Assembly (NCBI RefSeq): GCF_003416885.1
Contig: NZ_QVPD01000002.1
Location: 62,001 to 126,000 of the forward strand
DNA from: Cognatiluteimonas weifangensis
GTDB lineage: Bacteria > Pseudomonadota > Gammaproteobacteria > Xanthomonadales > Xanthomonadaceae
Direction of reading: 5' to 3'
DNA: 64,000 nt
The translations under genes were made by a program, and so were the position numbers. Positions 56,234 through 64,000 of the stretch are shown piece by piece (within the stretch, counting starts at the first letter, position 1; each line of letters opens with the position of its first letter). The notes under the pieces were generated by a model. The model made no database searches. It was given only the letters and a program-made list of their open reading frames with translations, and was not told the DNA's origin.

Positions 56234-57796
56234 TCAGCGGAAGTCGAAGGTGAATGCGACGATCCGCGGCGCCGGTTCCAGGATGTCCATTGCCACGGTC
56301 GCGCTCTGGCCGCGGGCGAGCAGCGGCGTCGGCGGCGCCGCGTCCAGATACTCGCGCGGCAGGAAGGCGCGCGCGCCGGCGTTGCGGCCGTCGACGTCCG
56401 CCAGGGTCAGCAGCAGCGCCGGCCACGGCTGCGGCCAGCGCGCATCGTTGCGGAAGGTGGCGCTGACCTGCAGCACGCCGGGGCGCGTGGGATGCGGACG
56501 CACGTCGCGGTGCAGCAGGGTGAAAGCCGCCGGCTCGCGCCAGGCCGGCACGCTGCAGTGCAGCGCGCCGCACAGCGTCGCCACCAGCGGCCGCCAGCGC
56601 GCATCGGCGGCGAGTCGTGCGCGGTCGGCGAGCAGCAGTTGCAGCAGCAACACCAGCAGCAACGCCGCGATCGCCGCCGGCTGGCGCCAGTGCCGGTGCG
56701 GGGGACGCGCCGTGCCGGCGACCGGGACGCGGGCGAAGCTCGGCGCGGGGCGGTGGGCGCGCGCGCGCCGCATGCGGGGCAGCGCCGGCGTTGCGGTCGA
56801 TGTCGATGCGGGTGGCGTCGCGGCCACCACGGCGCCGACGGCATCGGCATCGGCCGCATCGACGACATCGGCATCGACGCTGGGAGTGTCGACGACCGCA
56901 TCGACGGTATCGGCTACGGGTGGAGCATCGACGTCATTGGCATCGACAGCGGGAGCGTCAACGACCGCAGCGACGGCATCGGCGGCGGGCGACGGGGCCG
57001 CGGGTACCGAGGTGGCGGGCGCGTCCATCGCGGCTGAGGCCGCATCGGAGGCTTCGGCGGCGGCTGCGGACGCGCCGATGTCGCGGTGGCTCGCAACGGT
57101 CACGGCGGTTGCGGCGGTCGCAGCCGTCGCGGCGGCTGGGGCGGGTACGGCAGTCGCGCCAAGGGCGGCAGTGGCAGCGGGTACAGTCGCTGCGGCGGAT
57201 GCGGTCGTTGCAGCGGATGCGGCATCGTGGTTGCCGTGGCCCGTGTTGCTGTCGAGGTCGACGGATGTCGTCGTCGCGGCCGCATCTCCCGGGGCGGCCA
57301 CCGGGATGCCTTCGGGTGCGGGCACGCGAGCGGGGGAAGGCGGTGCCGACGCTCCTGCCGCGGCGATGCCCGGTTCGCTGCCGCGCTGTTTCCGCGTGGT
57401 CGTAACGGGCCTGCGGTCCGCCTCCGCGGCGACGCCTGTGTCGGTGGTCCGGGACTTTCGCGTTGCCGCAGCGGGCGGCCGGCGGAGCGCTGCCGGGTCG
57501 GCGCCGGCGCCGGCGGGAGCGGGGGGGTGTTGCGCGGGCGTCGACGATTCGCGGCCCGCATCCGCAGTGCCATTGGCCGCACCGGATTTGCGCGCGGCCG
57601 CGACGCTCGGCCGGCGACTGGCCGTCGCGTCGGCGCCGGCCTCGGCGGGCCGGGGTGGGCGCGCCACCCCCGGGCTGTCGCTCCCGGCGGCGGCCGACAA
57701 CAAGGCCTGCTCGCAACGCGGGCAGCGCGCGGGCAGTTGCCCGCTGACCGGGTCCAGCGTCACCAGGAACTGGCAGTGCGGGCAGAGCACGAACAT
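56234..57796 (-). CDS. Zinc-ribbon DUF3426 membrane protein
   Basis: A 520-residue protein: N-terminal MJ0042-type zinc ribbon with two CPxC pairs (LCPHCQFL, RCPRCEQAL), a very long low-complexity linker (about residues 38-350) rich in Ala, Pro, Thr then Asp/Ala/Val repeats, one membrane helix (PAAIAALLLVLLLQLLLA, about 371-390) and a periplasmic DUF3426 beta-domain. Relatives have much shorter linkers. TACACT (57803-57808, minus) ends 6 nt before the ATG without a ribosome-binding site. The protein sits in the prmA-fis region in this family of genomes; its role is unknown. Confidence 0.83.
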   Translation of the reverse strand: MFVLCPHCQFLVTLDPVSGQLPARCPRCEQALLSAAAGSDSPGVARPPRPAEAGADATASRRPSVAAARKSGAANGTADAGRESSTPAQHPPAPAGAGADPAALRRPPAAATRKSRTTDTGVAAEADRRPVTTTRKQRGSEPGIAAAGASAPPSPARVPAPEGIPVAAPGDAAATTTSVDLDSNTGHGNHDAASAATTASAAATVPAATAALGATAVPAPAAATAATAATAVTVASHRDIGASAAAAEASDAASAAMDAPATSVPAAPSPAADAVAAVVDAPAVDANDVDAPPVADTVDAVVDTPSVDADVVDAADADAVGAVVAATPPASTSTATPALPRMRRARAHRPAPSFARVPVAGTARPPHRHWRQPAAIAALLLVLLLQLLLADRARLAADARWRPLVATLCGALHCSVPAWREPAAFTLLHRDVRPHPTRPGVLQVSATFRNDARWPQPWPALLLTLADVDGRNAGARAFLPREYLDAAPPTPLLARGQSATVAMDILEPAPRIVAFTFDFR

Positions 57797-57846
57797 GGGG
57801 CGAGTGTACGGACTGGCGTGGCGGCGTCCATCCGCCGTGGCGCGCG

Positions 57847-58782
57847 TCAGCCGTGGACGGGGCGGTCGTTGCGGATGCCGTCGATGCGCACCCAGTCGCC
57901 GTCCTGGGCGACGGCGAGCGCGTCGAACCAGGCGCCGTAGCGCGCCAGCAGCGCATCCTGCTGCCCGGCGAGGATGCCGGACAATGCGAGGCGGCCGCCG
58001 GGCACGACCCGCGCCGCCAGCGTGGCGGCCAGGGCGTCGAGCGCGGACGCGAGGATGTTGGCGACAACCACCGGATAGGTCGTGGCCGGCGCGTCGTCCG
58101 GCAGGAACGCCGTGAGCTGCGCGCCGACGCCGTTGCGCTGCGCGTTGTCGTGGGTCGCCAGCAGCGCCTGCGGATCGTTGTCCACGGCCACCGCGTGTGC
58201 GGCGCCGAGCTTGAGCGCGGCCAGCGCGAGGATGCCGCTGCCGCAGCCGTAATCGAGCACGTCCGCGCCCTGCAGCCGGCCCGCGGCGGCCAGATCGTCC
58301 AGCCAGCGCAGGCACAGCGCGGTGGTCGGATGCGTGCCCGAGCCGAAGGCCAGGCCTGGATCCAGCCGCACCACCGCCGCGGCGGGGCTGTCGGCGGCCT
58401 CGGGCAGGGCGCGGTTCCAGGGCACGATCCAGGTGCGCGCGCCGAACTGCAGCGGCTCGTAGCGATCCATCCAGGCGCGTTCCCAGTCCTGGTCGGCGAC
58501 GCTGCGGAAGCCGGCACGGGACCAGTCCAGCGCCGGGTCGAATGCCTCCAGCGCCGCCAGCAGCGCCAGCGCGTCGGCGTCGTGCGGGAACAAGGCGCTC
58601 AGCGCGATCGCGCCCCACAGCGGCGTCTGCCCGACGCCCGGTTCCAGGATCGCGCGTTCGTTGCCGCTGTCGGCATCGGCGTCGAGCAGCGTCACCGCCA
58701 GCGCGCCGACGTCCTCCAGCGCGCGCTCGTAACGCGGCTGCTCGCTCTGGCGGCAGGCGACGGTGAGTTCGAGGAAAGGCAT
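57847..58782 (-). CDS. prmA: Ribosomal protein L11 methyltransferase
   Basis: A 311-residue SAM-dependent enzyme that trimethylates L11. N-terminal substrate domain ([17 protein letters not shown]), then the methyltransferase fold with [20 protein letters not shown] and the PrmA motif [17 protein letters not shown] is also diagnostic. It lies 50 bp upstream of the DUF3426 gene and after a terminator hairpin. Confidence 0.93.
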   Translation of the reverse strand: MPFLELTVACRQSEQPRYERALEDVGALAVTLLDADADSGNERAILEPGVGQTPLWGAIALSALFPHDADALALLAALEAFDPALDWSRAGFRSVADQDWERAWMDRYEPLQFGARTWIVPWNRALPEAADSPAAAVVRLDPGLAFGSGTHPTTALCLRWLDDLAAAGRLQGADVLDYGCGSGILALAALKLGAAHAVAVDNDPQALLATHDNAQRNGVGAQLTAFLPDDAPATTYPVVVANILASALDALAATLAARVVPGGRLALSGILAGQQDALLARYGAWFDALAVAQDGDWVRIDGIRNDRPVHG

Positions 58783-58835
58783 CGGGCGACTCGGGGCGAC
58801 GGGCGCCCATGGTCCCGGCCGCGGGCCGCGACGGC

Positions 58836-58861
58836 AAGCCCGGCGTCGCGACGCCGGGCTT
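58836..58861. terminator. Perfect 26-bp palindrome between hypothetical gene and prmA
   Basis: AAGCCCGGCGT-CGCG-ACGCCGGGCTT folds as an 11-bp stem with a CGCG tetraloop, starting 13 bp past the stop of the leftward hypothetical gene. It probably ends or weakens the acc transcript before prmA. Confidence 0.65.
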
Positions 58862-58874
58862 GCGTCGGTGCGGG

Positions 58875-60083
58875 TCAGCGGCCGAGCAACCCGCGCAGCA
58901 GCTTCTTGACCGGCTTGCCTTCGTCGGCGGGCGCGGCTTCCTCGGCACGCCCGTCGTTGCCGACGTTGCCCATGCCCATCGGCGCGAACGCGGTCGACTT
59001 GGTGCGCACGCGCACGTTCCACTCCGGTTTCCACGCGGCCTTGCTGCCGGCCGGCCGCGGCGGCCAGGCGATGTTGCGTTCCGGGCCGTACGCGATCATC
59101 TGCGTCATCCCGGCGCCGTCGCCGAAGATGCCGCGCGGGATCGCGCAGCGATCGACCTGCGGGCCCAGCAGCACGCGTTCGCGGATCCACTTGGCGACCG
59201 TGGCTTCGGGCAGGTAATCCATCAGCCCGCTGCCGGGCTCGGGCATCTCGGCGCTGCTCCACATCACCAGCGCATCGTCTTTCTGGCCCATCGCGCTGAG
59301 GAAGTAGCCGGTCGCGCGGTCGACCGGCTTCCAGCTCCAGGTGGTGGCCGCGGCGCCGCCGCCGCTGCTCGACAATGCGATCTTCGGCATGAAGTCCTGC
59401 ATGCGTTCCAGCTCGAACTGCATCGACGCGGGGACGCCCGGGCCGCTGATCCGGTGTTCGCCGACCAGCGAGGCGCCGTCGGGCACCTGCTTGCCGCTGC
59501 GCTTGTTGGGCCACAGTGCGTACGCGGGGCCGGCATCGATGCCGCGCTGCGGCGCGTTGCGGCCCTGCGGCATCGAGCCGCTGATGTCGGCCTTGCCGTT
59601 CTTCATGCTGATGCGGATTTCGCGCGGCTGGCCCGCGCGCACCTCGGTGCCGCAGCCCCAGTAGATCAGGATGCGGGTGGTGTGGTCGCCGCCGTCGGCC
59701 AGCGCGGGCATGCTGCCGGTGGACGCGGCGCGCGGGGCTTCGGGCGGTGGCGGCAGCAGCGGCAGGCTGTTGCCCAGGCGCAGGCCGGCGGGAATCGCCT
59801 GGCTGGCTTCCGGCGCGGGATTGGCGCCGGTGTGCAGGGCGATGTCCAGGTACTGGCCCGGCATCCCGGGCATGCGCGTCATGCCGTAAGCGACCTGGCC
59901 CTTGCCGCCGAACATGCCCATCGCCATCCGTCCCAGTCCGCCCATCGCCGGCATTCCGGCCATGTCGTGGGTGGCCACGTCGATGTACAGCTGCGGGACG
60001 GCCGTGCCGGCCGAACGGCTGGCAGCCGGCAGGGCGAGCGTGGCGACGGCCAGGGCAAGGCAGGAGAAGCGGAGCGGGGTCAT
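58875..60083 (-). CDS. Conserved secreted protein of unknown function
   Basis: A 402-residue protein with a signal peptide (cut near residue 25, after ASRSAG) and a Gly/Met/Pro-rich first part ([17 protein letters not shown]). A central motif [17 protein letters not shown] and a later segment [16 protein letters not shown] are predicted beta-rich; it ends in a basic helix ([13 protein letters not shown]). Only two or three cysteines are present and no catalytic motif is recognised. It is inserted between accC and prmA, 105 and 92 bp from them, on the same strand. Function unknown. Confidence 0.7.
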   Translation of the reverse strand: MTPLRFSCLALAVATLALPAASRSAGTAVPQLYIDVATHDMAGMPAMGGLGRMAMGMFGGKGQVAYGMTRMPGMPGQYLDIALHTGANPAPEASQAIPAGLRLGNSLPLLPPPPEAPRAASTGSMPALADGGDHTTRILIYWGCGTEVRAGQPREIRISMKNGKADISGSMPQGRNAPQRGIDAGPAYALWPNKRSGKQVPDGASLVGEHRISGPGVPASMQFELERMQDFMPKIALSSSGGGAAATTWSWKPVDRATGYFLSAMGQKDDALVMWSSAEMPEPGSGLMDYLPEATVAKWIRERVLLGPQVDRCAIPRGIFGDGAGMTQMIAYGPERNIAWPPRPAGSKAAWKPEWNVRVRTKSTAFAPMGMGNVGNDGRAEEAAPADEGKPVKKLLRGLLGR

Positions 60084-60188
60084 GGCGTTTTACCTGTGTC
60101 GGGAGCGCGCGCTGTCGCGCAGGATCGAAAAAGCAAAACGTGAAAATCGCGCGGGACAGGCCAGCGGCCTGCCTCCGCGCGTGCCCGC

Positions 60189-61556
60189 TCAGGCCAGGCC
60201 GATGGATTTCTCCTTGCGCTCGGCCAGCCGTTTTTCCAGATAGTGGATGTTCTGGCCGCCGCGCTGGAAACCGCCGTCGGCCATGATCCGCTGCTGCAGC
60301 GGAATGTTGGTCTTGATCCCGTCCACCACCATCTCGCTCAAGGCCACGCGCATGCGCGCGATCGCGGTGGCGCGGTCGCAGCCGTGGACGATCAGCTTGC
60401 CGATCATCGAGTCGTAGTTCGGCGGCACCCGGTAGCCTTCGTAGATGTGGCTGTCCACGCGCACCCCGGGGCCGCCGGGGGCGTGGAAATGCTGGATCAG
60501 GCCCGGGCTGGGCAGGAAGGTGTCCGGGTCCTCGGCGTTGATCCGGCATTCGATCGCATGCCCCTGCGGCACGATGTCGGACTGCCGCAGCGAGAGCTTG
60601 CGGCCGGCGGCGATCGCCAGCTGCTCGCGCACCAGGTCGATGCCGGTGACCAGCTCGGTGACCGGGTGCTCGACCTGGATGCGGGTGTTCATCTCGATGA
60701 AGTAGAAGCGCCCGGCCTCGTACAGGAACTCGAAGGTGCCGGCGCCGCGGTAGCCGATGCGCAGGCAGGCGTCGGTGCAGACCTTGCCGATCTGGGCGCG
60801 CTGCTCCGGGGTGATCCCGGGCGCGGGGGCTTCCTCGACGACCTTCTGGTGGCGGCGCTGCATCGAGCAGTCGCGCTCGCCCAGGTGGATGGCGTTGCCC
60901 TGGCCGTCGGCCAGCACCTGGATCTCGACGTGGCGCGGATCCTCCAGGTACTTCTCCATGTACACCATGTCGTTGCCGAACGCGGCCTTGGCTTCGGTCT
61001 TGGTGGTGGCCACCGCGTTGCCGAGCGCGGCTTCGGTGCGGACCACGCGCATGCCGCGGCCGCCGCCGCCGCCGGCGGCCTTGACGATCACCGGATAGCC
61101 GATCGCGCGCGCGATCTCCATGTTGACCTCGTTGTCGTCGCCCAGCGGGCCGCCGCTGCCGGGCACGCACGGCACGCCGGCCTCCTTCATCGCCCGGATC
61201 GCCTCGACCTTGTCGCCCATCAGGCGGATGGTCTCCGGGCGCGGGCCGATGAAGATGAAGCCGGACTGTTCCACGCGCTCGGCGAAGTCGGCGTTCTCGC
61301 TGAGGAAGCCGTAGCCGGGGTGGATCGCCTGGGCATCGGTGACCTCGGCCGCGGCGATGATCGAGGCCATGTCCAGGTAGCTCTGGCCCGAGGGCGCCGG
61401 GCCGATGCACACCGACTCGTCGGCCATCGCCACGTGCTTGAGGTTGCGGTCGACGGTGGAGTGCACCGCGACCGTGCGGATGCCCAGCGCGTGGCACGCG
61501 CGCAGGATGCGCAGCGCGATCTCGCCGCGGTTGGCGATGACGACTTTATCGAGCAT
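60189..61556 (-). CDS. accC: Acetyl-CoA carboxylase, biotin carboxylase subunit
   Basis: A 455-residue ATP-grasp enzyme that carboxylates biotin on AccB. N-terminal [20 protein letters not shown] lid [22 protein letters not shown] and [14 protein letters not shown] are all present. The ATG at 61556 is used; upstream in-frame ATG codons would only add a tail. It follows accB by 61 bp. Confidence 0.96.
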   Translation of the reverse strand: MLDKVVIANRGEIALRILRACHALGIRTVAVHSTVDRNLKHVAMADESVCIGPAPSGQSYLDMASIIAAAEVTDAQAIHPGYGFLSENADFAERVEQSGFIFIGPRPETIRLMGDKVEAIRAMKEAGVPCVPGSGGPLGDDNEVNMEIARAIGYPVIVKAAGGGGGRGMRVVRTEAALGNAVATTKTEAKAAFGNDMVYMEKYLEDPRHVEIQVLADGQGNAIHLGERDCSMQRRHQKVVEEAPAPGITPEQRAQIGKVCTDACLRIGYRGAGTFEFLYEAGRFYFIEMNTRIQVEHPVTELVTGIDLVREQLAIAAGRKLSLRQSDIVPQGHAIECRINAEDPDTFLPSPGLIQHFHAPGGPGVRVDSHIYEGYRVPPNYDSMIGKLIVHGCDRATAIARMRVALSEMVVDGIKTNIPLQQRIMADGGFQRGGQNIHYLEKRLAERKEKSIGLA

Positions 61557-61617
61557 GGGATTCGAAATTCGGGAGTGTGAAGGGGGCAAGGCCGGGCAGC
61601 GCGCGCAGCGGCGGCGC

Positions 61618-62088
61618 TCAGCCGATCACGAACAGCGGCTGGTCGAATTCGACCGGCTGCCCGCTCTCGGTCAGCACCTTCAGCACCGTGCCCGAGACCT
61701 CGGCCTCGATCGGGTTGAACATCTTCATCGCCTCGATGATGCCGAGGGTGTCGCCGGCCTTGACCGCCTGGCCGACGGTCACGAACGGCGGCTTGTCCGG
61801 CGCCGGCGAGGCGTAGAAGGTGCCGACCATCGGCGCGCGCACGATCTCGCCGTCGGGCAGCTCCGGCGCCGGCTTGGGCGCGCCGCCGGTGGCGGCCTGG
61901 ACCGGCGACTGCATCGGCATCGCGGCCATCGGCGCGGCCTGCGGCATCGGCGTCGCGGCCGGGGCGCCGGCGGCGCCGCGCGGCGTGCGTGCCAGGCGCA
62001 CGGATTCCTCGCCCTCCTTGATCTCGATCTCGGCGAGGTTGGATTCCTCGAGCAGGTCGATCAGCTTCTTGATCTTGCGCAGATCCAT
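61618..62088 (-). CDS. accB: Acetyl-CoA carboxylase biotin carboxyl carrier protein
   Basis: A 156-residue carrier. N-terminal helix [20 protein letters not shown], an Ala/Pro/Met-rich linker and a C-terminal biotinyl domain with Lys122 in EAMKMFN. It carries carboxybiotin between AccC and the AccAD transferase, the first committed step of fatty-acid synthesis. The aroQ gene ends 43 bp upstream. Confidence 0.96.
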   Translation of the reverse strand: MDLRKIKKLIDLLEESNLAEIEIKEGEESVRLARTPRGAAGAPAATPMPQAAPMAAMPMQSPVQAATGGAPKPAPELPDGEIVRAPMVGTFYASPAPDKPPFVTVGQAVKAGDTLGIIEAMKMFNPIEAEVSGTVLKVLTESGQPVEFDQPLFVIG

Positions 62089-62131
62089 GTCGGGTTCTCT
62101 CTAGCTGGAATTCGGGGAACGGCAGTCCGGA

Positions 62132-62575
62132 TCAGGGGCGTGGCAGCCGCGCCAGCGCCGCATCCAGCGCGTAGCGGTAGCTGTCGGCGCCGAAGCCGGC
62201 GATCACGCCGACCGCCAGGTCGCTGAAGTAGCTGGTGCGGCGGAACGGTTCGCGCGCGTGCGGGTTGCTCAGATGGACCTCGATGAACGGCACCGCCACC
62301 GCGGCCAGCGCATCGCGCAGCGCCACCGAGGTGTGGGTGAAGGCGGCCGGATTGAGCAGGATGAATGCGGTGCCGTCGCCCCCGGCGGCCTGCACTCGAT
62401 CCACCAGCACGGCTTCGGCGTTGGACTGCAGGCTCTCCAGCGCATGCCCGGCGGCGTCGGCCCGGGCGGCCAGGTCGGCATCGATCTCGGCCAGGGTGGT
62501 GCGACCATAGATCGCCGGCTCGCGATGGCCGAGCAGGTTGAGATTGGGACCGTGCAGGAGCAGCAGCTTGGCCAT
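62132..62575 (-). CDS. aroQ: Type II 3-dehydroquinate dehydratase
   Basis: A 147-residue shikimate-pathway enzyme. [20 protein letters not shown] holds the catalytic Tyr; the catalytic His lies in [12 protein letters not shown], and [12 protein letters not shown] binds substrate. Type II enzymes form dodecamers. It opens the aroQ-accB-accC run, an arrangement common in proteobacteria. The 122 bp upstream is A/T-richer than its surroundings and probably holds the promoter. Confidence 0.95.
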   Translation of the reverse strand: MAKLLLLHGPNLNLLGHREPAIYGRTTLAEIDADLAARADAAGHALESLQSNAEAVLVDRVQAAGGDGTAFILLNPAAFTHTSVALRDALAAVAVPFIEVHLSNPHAREPFRRTSYFSDLAVGVIAGFGADSYRYALDAALARLPRP

Positions 62576-62697
62576 GCCAGGTGGCGACGGGAAAAGAGGC
62601 GCAGTCTGCGCGATGACGCCGATGCTGTCCAGTTCGCCGATGTTGCTGCGGATTTAAGCGATTGTTTGATTTTTGGCGCGGGTTGTCGCGGCGCTGC

Positions 62698-63300
62698 TCA
62701 GGGCGCGGCCCAGGTTGCGAGTTCGCCCGGCACGAACGGGCCGATGCGCTGTTTCAGCAGCCGACCGTCGGCGGAGACCAGCACCGAGTACGGCAGCACG
62801 CCCCGGGGGTTGCCCAGGCGCACGCCGGCATCGGCGGGGCCGGGGGTGTCCAGCAGCAGCGGGTAGGAGACCGGGACCCGAAGGAGGAAATCGCGGACGT
62901 TGGCAGCTTCATCCAGGGCGATGCCCACCACCTGCACGCCGGTTTCCCCCTGGCTGGCGGCGTAGCGCTGCAGCTCCGGCATTTCCTCCAGGCAGGGGCC
63001 GCACCAGGAGGCCCAGACGTTGATCAGCAGCGGCCGCCCGGCCCAGGCTGCGGGCACGGTCACGCGGCGGCCGTCCAGGTCCGGCAGCTCCAGGGGCGGC
63101 AGGGGGGCGCCGCGCTCGGCGACGGCCACGCCGGCCGGCGGCGCCGGCGCGGTCAGGGCCAGGCTGCGGCCCAGCAGCCGCTGGCCCAACTCGCTGCGCA
63201 GCAACGGGCCGGGGCCGGCGGTCAGCAGGCTGGCCAGCGCCCCCAGCGCGCCGGCCGCCAGCGCCACCAGTACGATCGGGCCGCTGCGTGGGTTCTTCAC
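62698..63300 (-). CDS. TlpA-family thiol-disulfide oxidoreductase
   Basis: A 200-residue protein with an N-terminal membrane anchor (about residues 8-28) and a periplasmic thioredoxin fold with WASWCGPCLEEMPEL (CGPC site). Family members reduce disulfides in the periplasm, often for cytochrome c maturation. The GTG start overlaps the dsbD stop (GTGA), so it probably receives electrons from DsbD. Confidence 0.85.
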   Translation of the reverse strand: MKNPRSGPIVLVALAAGALGALASLLTAGPGPLLRSELGQRLLGRSLALTAPAPPAGVAVAERGAPLPPLELPDLDGRRVTVPAAWAGRPLLINVWASWCGPCLEEMPELQRYAASQGETGVQVVGIALDEAANVRDFLLRVPVSYPLLLDTPGPADAGVRLGNPRGVLPYSVLVSADGRLLKQRIGPFVPGELATWAAP

Positions 63301-64000
63301 TGCGCGGCGCGCCGCAGCGCGTCCTCGACCAGGCGCGAGGTCAGCACGGTGGGCAGCACCTCGCCGGCGCCGCCGTCGCGCGGAAACACCACGTACAGCG
63401 GCACGCCCACGGCCCGGTGGGCCTCCAGGAAGGCGGTGATCTCCGGGTCCACGTTGGTCCAGTCGCCCTGCATGAACACCGCGTCGGCGCGGCGCATCGC
63501 CTCGCGGAAGCGGGCGCGCGACAGCACCGTCTTCTCGTTGGCCTTGCAGGTCACGCACCAGTCGGCGGTCATGTCGACGAACACCACGCGGCCTTCGCTG
63601 CGCAGCTGCGCCAGGCGCTGCGCCGAATACGGCACGACAGCGGTCGCCCCCGCGGTCGTCGCCACCGGCGCCGGCAGGCGCGCGGCCAGCGCCAGCGGCG
63701 CGGTCGCGGCCAGCAGCAGCGCCAGCGCCAGCGTGCGCTGCAGCGGCGCCCGCCGCAGCCGCAGCCGCGCCAGCCACCACGCCGCCAGCGCCAGCAGCAC
63801 CATGCCGGTCAGGGCGAGGCCGACGGCGTCGATCCCGCGCTGCTGGCCCAGCACCCACAGCAGCCAGACCGCGGTCAGGTACATCGGGAAGGCCAGCACC
63901 TGCTTCAGGGTGTCCATCCACGGTCCCGGTCGCGGCAGTCGCCGCGCCAGCGCCGGGACGAAGCCGATCAGCAGGAACGGCAGCGCCAGGCCGAGCCCGA
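63297..64000 (-). CDS. dsbD: Thiol:disulfide interchange protein DsbD, C-terminal part (truncated by window edge)
   Basis: The frame is open to the window edge. Visible are about 234 residues: the last membrane helices (LALPFLLIGFVPALARRLP, MYLTAVWLLWVLGQQ, and two more) and the C-terminal gamma domain with its redox CVTC in MTADWCVTCKANEK. DsbD carries electrons from thioredoxin to periplasmic thiol proteins. An internal ATG at 63917 is not the true start. The downstream TlpA gene overlaps by 4 nt. Confidence 0.9.
   Translation of the reverse strand, partial: GLGLALPFLLIGFVPALARRLPRPGPWMDTLKQVLAFPMYLTAVWLLWVLGQQRGIDAVGLALTGMVLLALAAWWLARLRLRRAPLQRTLALALLLAATAPLALAARLPAPVATTAGATAVVPYSAQRLAQLRSEGRVVFVDMTADWCVTCKANEKTVLSRARFREAMRRADAVFMQGDWTNVDPEITAFLEAHRAVGVPLYVVFPRDGGAGEVLPTVLTSRLVEDALRRAAQ

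Noticed and set aside
56250..58115. A 621-residue plus-strand frame opposite the DUF3426 and prmA genes
   Set aside because: Antisense to the low-complexity linker, which leaves the opposite frames open by composition. The DUF3426 frame has zinc-ribbon cysteines, a membrane helix and a leaderless promoter; the plus frame has none.

Overview
The window is chromosomal DNA from a very GC-rich gammaproteobacterium, most likely a member of the Xanthomonadaceae/Lysobacteraceae (Lysobacter, Luteimonas or Xanthomonas type). The evidence is the gene content and order: atpIBEFHAGDC followed by glmU and glmS; a dihydrolipoyl dehydrogenase with its own lipoyl domain; aroQ-accB-accC-prmA-DUF3426-fis-purH-purD; erpA-nudC-ampE; and bfd-bfr. 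Several start codons sit 6-7 nt behind a TAnnnT box, as in leaderless mRNAs. No rRNA, CRISPR array, prophage, integrase or transposase is visible. The only RNA genes found are one elongator tRNA-Met and one cobalamin riboswitch.

Layout. 1-7213: an outer-membrane barrel protein, a DMT exporter, a 29-residue membrane peptide, a four-gene Csu-type (spore coat U domain) chaperone-usher pilus locus and a small secreted protein. 7450-10840: pyruvate dehydrogenase E2 and E3. 11012-18605: the complete ATP synthase operon, from a clear sigma70 promoter to a strong terminator, with repeat elements in front of atpG and atpC. 18619-30098: GtrA-like protein, glmU and glmS, with a leftward cassette between glmU and glmS made of HlyD adaptor, ABC ATPase, two FtsX-type permeases, an NtrC-type regulator and a histidine kinase. 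A near-consensus sigma54 promoter and a large inverted repeat lie just upstream of that cassette.

30099-33046: a repeat-rich intergenic region, then btuB under a B12 riboswitch. 33145-41837: TfoX-C protein, free-methionine-sulfoxide reductase, bioD, an RND efflux pair, phasin, queD, tRNA-Met, rppH and Fur-controlled bfd with bfr. 41901-46168: a degenerate REC-GGDEF-EAL protein translationally coupled to a hybrid kinase carrying an HPt domain. 46273-52444: DUF4126, DUF6776, erpA, nudC, ampE and an MFS-acyltransferase fusion. 52674-64000: a long leftward run of purine, Fis, prmA, acetyl-CoA carboxylase, aroQ and thiol-redox genes that leaves the window inside dsbD.

How the parts relate. Most of the window is housekeeping: central carbon and energy metabolism (PDH, ATP synthase), envelope precursors (GlmU, GlmS), fatty-acid initiation (AccB, AccC), purines (PurD, PurH) and iron handling (Bfd, Bfr, ErpA). 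The accessory parts are the pilus locus, the sigma54-linked efflux cassette and the coupled c-di-GMP/phosphorelay pair. The sigma54 cassette is the best candidate for an under-described regulated system: its last two genes encode a two-component pair that could activate the promoter driving the whole unit.
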